A DNA stretch of 64,000 nt from Ochotona curzoniae (Eukaryota > Chordata > Mammalia > Lagomorpha > Ochotonidae). The translations under genes and the position numbers were made by a program. The stretch spans positions 248,001 through 312,000 of the forward strand of contig NW_024467104.1 in NCBI RefSeq assembly GCF_017591425.1, read 5' to 3'. The notes beneath the pieces are model-generated. The model saw only the letters and a list, made by a program, of their open reading frames with translations, did not search any database and was not told the DNA's origin. Of the stretch, positions 57,825 to 64,000 are shown piece by piece (within the stretch, counting starts at the first letter, position 1; every line of letters starts with the position of its first letter).

Positions 57825-58782
57825 CTTCTATGTTCCTGTAGAGTAACTAATCTCTTGCTGGGTTTTACTCCTCTTTGCACATTTTCCTGTCTGTTTCTCT
57901 TTTCTGGGGTGCTTTCATCCCATCACATTAGACTGTATTTCCCTCTAGCTCTTTAACGTCTCCGTTCTCTGTATGGAATAATCTTTTCATTTTCATCCGA
58001 GTTCTTCTCTTGAATGTACTTCGGTTACTGATGTTACCTTATCCAGTGTGATTCTCCAACAGAAGAGGAAAAGGACATTTTGTGGTTCCTTCACCATCAC
58101 TCTGTTGATGTTCACTTGCCAGTTGATGATATTCCTAACACACCCATGCCTTGCTATGATTTGTTTCCAAGTTCAGAGTGCATGCTATGTTTTTATTTTC
58201 TTCTATCATTTTTTTTATTTTCTTGACCCAAACTAACATAATTTAATCCCACCAGATTTAATTAATCCATAATACTTTCTGTTCTAACATGCAAAACCTT
58301 TCCATATACCAAAAATATGTACATATTCACAATAGAAAGTCATGTGATAAGTGCTAACAATTTAGTATACTGTCTAAAATGGATGAAATAATATCCACCA
58401 GATTCCCTGTTCCCTGTGGTATTTTTTTTGTTATTTCTTGTTGTAATAAACAGATACTAACAATCCAATTATATTTGATCTTGGTTTCTTGTAAATCAAA
58501 TAATTAGAATGGAATCTATTTGGATTTCCATGTTTAAATCATTTTTCTCTGGTAGACATATATTTATTGAATAAAAATACTGATTAACTTCCATGATTTC
58601 ATTTTTTGAGTTATGACTGTTGCATAGGTAAAATCCAGAACAAAAAAAAATCCATATTTTTGGTTTTGGTGCCAAGAACTGCTTTGTGAATATTTTAACT
58701 TTTAGACATTTTTTACATCTAGCTAATCAGTTTTTCACCCTATTTCCTCATAACCATTTGCCCTCTGGAATTTTGGGGATTG
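57825..58782. other. Spacer between inverted arms, nothing recognised
   Basis: AT-rich unique DNA from the fading inner edge of the left arm to the SINE at 58783. No gene recognised. Confidence 0.45.
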
Positions 58783-59038
58783 TTAGAGTCACTCCTCAAG
58801 TGAGCACAATGGCCATAGCTGAGCTGATTTGAAGCCAGGAGCCAAGAACTTCTTCCAGCTCTCCCACATGAGTACAGGTCCCAAGGCTTTGGGCCATCCT
58901 AGACTGTGGCTGCTCTCCCAGGCCACAAGCAGGGAGCTGTATGGGAAGCAGGGCCACTGGGACACGAACTGGCACCCATATGGGATCTCAGCACATGCAA
59001 GGAGAGGACTTTAACCACTAGGCTTCAGTGCTAGGCCC
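58783..59038 (-). mobile_element. SINE lacking its tail
   Basis: The + strand has GAGTCACTCCTCAAGTGAGC, GAAGCCAGGAGCCAAGAACT, GGCTTTGGGCCATCCTAGAC, CCACAAGCAGGGAGCTGTAT, CTTTAACCACTAGGCTTCAG then TGCTAGGCCC. 3' truncated. Confidence 0.87.
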
Positions 59039-59649
59039 ATACTATATATAATGTATTTTTGACCACATCCTAACCGATAGTCTTCATAGGTAGGCATCCT
59101 TGTCAAATATGTAAAGAGTATCAGAGATAAACTTTGAAATAAAAAAGATGTTGAAACGATTTGGGGAAAGAAAGTCTATACCAAACTACAACTCAAAAAG
59201 AGAAAATGAATTCCAGCTGTCCATTGTAACATGGAATGATAGTTGTTCATAATAATGTATTATCCACCATATGAAGAACTAACCAGCTTGAAACACACAT
59301 GGAGATATTAAATGTAAAGTGCACTTGCCTTTCTTGGTAGTTGTTTTGTTTACATCTTTGAAATATTGCATTGTATGCAAAAAAATGCAGGCAATTCACA
59401 TTGTACTGAAAAGTTTAAAATTAACATTGCTATAATAATAGCCTATAATCATATTACAATTATATTACCATTAAATATTTCTTTTCTGTTGCATGTGTAT
59501 AACATTAGGTGAAAGACCTGGAAAATAGTAAGTGTTGACATGAGTTATTGAAAACTGAGAATTTTCTACCCTATTGATAGAATTGCAAAATTATGCAAAA
59601 CTATGTAATACAACCAATATATTTTAAAATACATATTCAAATATGTGGC

Positions 59650-59945
59650 AATCCGTGGGGGCTCCAGCTTGTTTCTGACCTGTTCCACTTTATATCCAGC
59701 TCCCTGCCAATGGCTGGATGCAACAGTGGACACAAATCAAGTATTTGGGCCCCTGTAACCATGTGCAAGACCTGCGTGAGGTTCCTGATTCTGTCTTGAG
59801 CCTGGTTAGTGCTGGCCAGCGCTGGACTCCCATCTGGGAAGTAAAAGAGGGGACTGAGGACAACTCTCTGTGTCTTGATTTCAGGACTCTAACTCTAGGT
59901 TGTTGTTGTTGTTTTTTTCCCTCAAATAAGTAAATAAAATGTTGC
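59650..59945 (+). mobile_element. Old CSINE, sense
   Basis: CTGTTCCACTTTATATCCAG, CTCCCTGCCAATGGCTGGAT, TCAAGTATTTGGGCCCCTGT, GACCTGCGTGAGGTTCCTGA, CTCTCTGTGTCTTGATTTCA and a TCAAATAAGTAAATAAAATG tail follow CSINE sense order. Confidence 0.72.
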
Positions 59946-61254
59946 TTATTTAAAAATCACATGAACAGTTGTCAAAAATATACAATCATCCAAATACACA
60001 TCACCTGAGGTCAGAGGAGCTGTAGCAAAATCCAAAGTTTTTCCGAGGATCCATCAGGAAATTCTAGAGGCAAAAAAAAAACCCATAATCTTTGCAATGG
60101 GTTATTAGTGTTTCAGGATACTGATCATTTAGTTGTTTTATCTACACAAGAATTTGCAGAAGTCCTATCAGAGGATATAGAAAAATGTTTATCAACAGGA
60201 ATATTAATGTCTCTTTGAGGCCAATTTTAAAAATTAAGTGTTAACAGGCAAATTGTAAATTTCGTATGCGAAATGTCTGAGAATTGAAACATTAAAGTCG
60301 TTCTTTGTACTAAAAACAGGTTTGTGGCATTCATCGTGTTTTCTGAATATTATCTGTGGGAGAAGCATGACTCCAAAAAGAACTTGTAGGGATAATTCTT
60401 TATTTTGTGTAATAAAGTAAATGCCTAGCAAAGAGAGATTATTTGATTTCTGATAAACAGAATGGATTCCATCTCAATTATGTGATTTTCTAGAAATTGA
60501 ATCAAACACAATTGAATTACTAGTATCCATGTGCCACAATACTAAATAAGCAAAAGACATTACAGGGGACAGAGAATCTGCTGGGTTTTATTAGTTCCAC
60601 GACATAGGGGACACATATTAAAGCGTAAGCATATTCACATTACTTTCTGTTGTTAATGTATAAATGGTTAGACATAAAGAGAGTTATTACATAAGGAGAG
60701 TTGCTGCATATGATAAGACAGCATATGTAAGAAAATAAAATGAAAATACTACTGATTAATTAAATTTGGTAGGATTAACTTATGTCAACTTGGATCAAGT
60801 TAAAAAAAGAATGGGTACATAGCATATATGCTCACTCAATTTGGAAAAACAATTCATACCAAGGAACATTAGTACACAGCACAGGAGGAATACCATAAAT
60901 ATACAGATGTCAACATAGTAAGAGTGAAGGACCCAAAACATGTCCTTTGACTCTTTGGTTTGTGAGAACATACTGGATATGATAAACATTAGTAGACAAT
61001 TGTGTCCAAGAGAATGACACAGAAACATAAGGAAAAATCTCGGGGTTTAAGCCTCCCAGCAGGCTCCAATGCCCCCAAGGGTGAGGTAATAGTGTACATT
61101 AGCCATAAGAACTACTGGAGACAAGCTGATGAAAACTCACCATTTATTCAACACAAATTACAGGGTGTAAAGCTTAAGGAGGGTGGGGGAGAAGGGCATC
61201 TTTCATCAGCTTCACACCCACCAAAGACACTCCTCATGATGAAGAGGCTTCACA
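59946..61254. other. Spacer between inverted arms, nothing recognised
   Basis: About 1.3 kb of AT-rich DNA. Short open frames at 60795-61028 (-) and 61002-61283 (+) are not recognised. Confidence 0.45.
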
Positions 61255-61659
61255 TGTTAGCACAAGTAGTTTTATATATTTAGTGTAATATTAGCTGACA
61301 TCACCAATATCTTACAAAGAAGATGCAATTATGAAAACCAAGAACCAAGTCAAAGAGACAAAAACCGACAAAGTGAGTTCATTGCTCAGGGCTCCATAAC
61401 TACACATCCTGTAGGTATGACACCATAAGATCCTGTAGAAGAGTAAACACTACCTAAGTAAGTCATTTGACCAGTTTTGAGAGATTGCACATTTATAAAT
61501 GAGAAACTTGTGTTTTACTCAAAAAAAAAAATCAAAACTAAGTGTTGTAAGGTGTTAGGTTGTTTCAGTTTTTTTGTTTGTTATGTGGTAGGTTCTGGAG
61601 TGTAAGTTATAGGGGAAGAGAGATTGACAAGATCAAAGGTTTATTTTAGAAGGACATTT

Positions 61660-61982
61660 TTTTTTTTAAGATTTATTTTATTTTTATAGGAAAGGCGGAT
61701 ATACAGAGAGGAAAGACAGAGAGGAAGATCTTCTGTCCGATGATTCACTCCCCAAGTGAGCGCAACAGCTGATGCTATGCCAATCCGAAGCCAGGAGCCT
61801 CTTCCGGTTCTCCCACACTGGTGCAGGGTCCCAAAGCTTTGGGCCATCCTCAACTGCTTTCCCAGGCCACAAGCAGGGAGCTGGAAGGGAAGCAGGGCCG
61901 CCAGGATTAGAACCGGCGCCCATATGGGATAGCGGGCGTGCAAGGTGAGGACCTTAACCACTTGCGCCATCGCGCCGGGCCC
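61660..61982 (-). mobile_element. Young SINE with 13-base target duplication in right arm
   Basis: Full-length minus-strand SINE from TTTTTTTTTTAAGATTTATT through GGATATACAGAGAGGAAAGA and TTCTGTCCGATGATTCACTC to CGCCATCGCGCCGGGCCC. TAGAAGGACATTT flanks it exactly (61647-61659, 61983-61995). It ends within 15 bases of the poly(A) hexamer of the right OR gene, and the homologous left-arm site is empty. Confidence 0.96.
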
Positions 61983-61992
61983 TAGAAGGACA

Positions 61993-61998
61993 TTTATT
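61993..61998 (-). terminator. Poly(A) signal AATAAA of OR4P4-like (-), SINE just downstream
   Basis: TTTATT on the + strand is AATAAA on the gene strand. The usual cleavage and GU-rich zone 10-40 bases beyond it now falls in the SINE head instead of the ancestral AAAATATACCTTTGATCTTG sequence seen in the left arm. Confidence 0.45.
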
Positions 61999-62208
61999 GC
62001 ACACTTGATATCTGCATGGTCACATTTGCAAAGATTTGAACTGTGTACATTGCAGGATGCAATGAGAATAACATGAACATTACATTCATTTTACGTGAAT
62101 GACAGTTTACTCTGGCTCTGTAGAAAATGCATAATGCTTCTATGTAAACTCTCCAATGATGACTTACCAAGAGAGGTGGAATTGAAAGCACAGTGAATGC
62201 CTGGTGAT

Positions 62209-63138
62209 TTACTGTAATTCTGAATGTGAGAATCGAGACCATACCTTCCGCATGGCAAGTTTCATCTCTGTATTTCTCAGCGTATAAATGAGAGGGTTTA
62301 GCATGGGAGCAATCACAGTGTAAAACACAGACACTTCCTTGTCCTTGTTCTCACTTCCTGCAGGTAATACATAGATATAGATGCAAGGCACAAAAAACAA
62401 AACTACAACCATTATATGAGAGCTACAGGTTGACAAGGCTTTGTGACGCCCTGCAGAAGACCTTGTCCTAAGGTTGTATAAAATGAGAATATAAGAAGCC
62501 ACCAAAACAAGGAAAATTGTGACTACCACCATGCCTGAATTTGCAATCACTAAGATACTAACCACATGGGTATCTTGGCAGACCAGTTTCAATAGAGGTT
62601 TCACATCGCAGAAGTAGTGATTTATCAGGTTGGGACCACAGAAAGGTAAGCTGAGTACCATGAGCAGGAGAGCAATGGAGTGCCAAAAGCCTAGAAGCCA
62701 TGCCAGGGCAATCAGCATGTGGCACCTCTTCTGGTTCATGATGACCATGTAGTGCAAGGGCTTGACAATGGCCACATAGCGGTCTAATGCCATGCACACC
62801 AAGATGAAGATTTCCACACCTCCTAACAAATGGACAGTGAAGAGCTGTGTCATGCACTCGCCATAGGAAATGTTCTTTCTTGCTGCAGCTAAGTCCCTGA
62901 TTAGCCGGGGAACCACAGTGGAGGTGTAAGTGACATCCATGAGGGAGAGGTGGCACAGAAAGTAGTACATGGGCTGTTCAATGAGGTGGCTGCAGGTGAT
63001 GGTGAGTAGGATGATGCAGTTCCCCATCAAGACCGCCAGGTAGCAAAGCAGGAAGAAGAAGAAGAGCAGTAGCTCTATGTGCCTGTTTTTCCACAGTCCC
63101 ATGAAAATGAATTCTGTGACATTGTTATGATTTTCCAT
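62209..63138 (-). CDS. OR4P4: Olfactory receptor, OR4P4-like (right copy)
   Basis: Intact 309-residue OR on the minus strand, convergent with the left copy (stop-to-stop distance about 5 kb). Same N-terminus, N6 site and unusual MALDRYVAIV TM3 end. Residues that differ from the left copy: V102, G106, T207, V211, H232, F248. Gly106 and Phe248 are the common family-4 residues ([11 protein letters not shown]), so the left copy carries the derived state at those sites. Ala106/Gly106 and Leu102/Val102 lie in TM3, and 207 and 211 in TM5, both regions that line the odorant pocket in class A receptors. Probably functional; ligand unknown. A 132-codon out-of-phase frame is a shadow. Confidence 0.95.
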   Translation of the reverse strand: MENHNNVTEFIFMGLWKNRHIELLLFFFFLLCYLAVLMGNCIILLTITCSHLIEQPMYYFLCHLSLMDVTYTSTVVPRLIRDLAAARKNISYGECMTQLFTVHLLGGVEIFILVCMALDRYVAIVKPLHYMVIMNQKRCHMLIALAWLLGFWHSIALLLMVLSLPFCGPNLINHYFCDVKPLLKLVCQDTHVVSILVIANSGMVVVTIFLVLVASYILILYNLRTRSSAGRHKALSTCSSHIMVVVLFFVPCIYIYVLPAGSENKDKEVSVFYTVIAPMLNPLIYTLRNTEMKLAMRKVWSRFSHSELQ

Positions 63139-63178
63139 GAAGTCTAGCTGAATGCAGAATACTCACGGGAACTTTAAT

Positions 63179-63199
63179 CTAGTGAAATAGTAGAGAAAC
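63179..63199 (-). promoter_or_regulatory. Candidate 3' splice site, OR4P4-like (-)
   Basis: On the gene strand GTTTCTCTACTATTTCACTAG ends about 40 bases before the start codon, mirroring the left-arm copy. Confidence 0.5.
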
Positions 63200-64000
63200 A
63201 CAGGACAATTAATATCTCTTTTTAAAATGCTAACCTTAACATGTCATTAAAATTATTACTTGCTTAATCTGAACGTTTTTAAATCAACAGTCTGTATTTC
63301 TAATGATATGTAATAGAAGCACATTCTACACATGGACATTGCTTGAATTTTTGTCAAGTGAACCTTGAAAACCCAAATAAGTATTTAAAGCAGTCTATTC
63401 ATGAAAAAATAATACAAATATTAATGATTTACTATGGAAAATTATCAAGATGGCAGGAGATATGATCCCATATTTGGTGCCAGATTTCATGCTCCTAAAT
63501 GCTGTGCTGCATGGTTCATACACCAAATGGATTCCAAGCTTATTTCTTAGGTGAAAACAAGAAGTTTTCTTTTTATCCTGCCCTTTACTGCATACACATA
63601 CACAGAACCCTTCCACTTTTTACAAGTTAATAATATAATTTCTGGTGAATATCCACTTCACAGTTCTAGTGAATTAATGTTAACAATTGAAAAAAAATTG
63701 AATTCTTGATCACAGCTGAGAAATCAGGTAATAAGAGGTTCTGTCATTTCTCATTGCTCATGCATGCACAAATCACACACAGGGAGAGGCTGGAAATGAG
63801 CAATTGTAGAGAGCATTTTTGGCTGTCTGATCATGGGAATGTGGTTTCTTCTGATGTAAATGCCTGACATTTGGACTAATTATTTTAAAGGGGAATATTG
63901 ATGTTACACAGATATATTACAAATCTTTGAGAGGCTGTCATTATTTGCTGACATGCTGATGCAGTGCTGTGACTCAGGCAGGATCTGGTGGTTAGTTGCT

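Larger units (their letters stand above)
61255..64000 (-). repeat. Inverted duplication, right arm (continues past the window)
   Basis: Complement of 55411-57820 with indels and substitutions outside the gene, plus one SINE insertion at 61660-61982. It reaches the last base of the window still matching the left arm. Confidence 0.92.

Noticed and set aside
1..64000. CRISPR, phage, operon or bacterial mobile systems
   Set aside because: The sequence is a mammalian nuclear locus: SINE/L1 repeats, intronless OR exons, microsatellites. No spaced short repeat array was seen.

Overview
The window is a mammalian olfactory receptor (OR) cluster. It holds seven intact, single-coding-exon class II OR genes of family 4 in AT-rich DNA full of LINE-1 (L1) pieces and tRNA-headed SINEs. 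The SINEs (head reading like GGGCCCGGCGCGGTGGC, body with GGATCCCATATGGGCGCC, tail ending in AATAAAAATAAATAAATC) are of the lagomorph C-repeat (CSINE) kind. The head differs from the rabbit consensus as I remember it, so a pika (Ochotona) is my best guess; this is inference. By remembered similarity the genes resemble OR4C6, OR4C15 (three copies), OR4C13/OR4C46 and OR4P4 (two copies), a set that in human lies in the chromosome 11 family-4 cluster.

Layout. 1-5.6 kb: SINE, L1 3' end and unique DNA with a possible Olf1/EBF-type promoter cluster. 5.6-6.6 kb: OR4C6-like gene (+). 6.9-12.4 kb: a scrambled L1 and SINE block. 12.4-36 kb: three same-strand OR4C15-like genes at 18.0, 24.5 and 35.1 kb. 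Each has a related block about 3.0-3.3 kb upstream with an EBF-like site. 36-45.5 kb: unique DNA and SINEs, including nested ones. 45.6-46.5 kb: OR4C13/46-like gene on the minus strand. 46.5-55.4 kb: an exon-like segment, microsatellites, L1 and SINEs. 55.4-64 kb: an inverted duplication carrying two convergent OR4P4-like genes that differ at 6 of 309 residues.

How it works together. The genes are not an operon. In the known OR system each neuron expresses one OR allele, each gene has its own promoter, and a 5' intron precedes the intronless coding exon. Candidate splice acceptors lie just upstream of every coding start. All seven proteins have the 7TM OR hallmarks (N-terminal N-x-S/T, PMYFF or PMYYF, MAxDRY, KA[LF][13 protein letters not shown]).

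The most informative signals are evolutionary. They are an inverted OR4P-like pair whose genes are far more alike than the outer arms (a gene-conversion signature), a SINE in one arm with its exact empty site in the other, mosaic sequence among the three OR4C15-like copies, and EBF-like promoter sites kept at constant spacing in all three. I saw no CRISPR array, tRNA or rRNA gene, and no clearly new molecular system.
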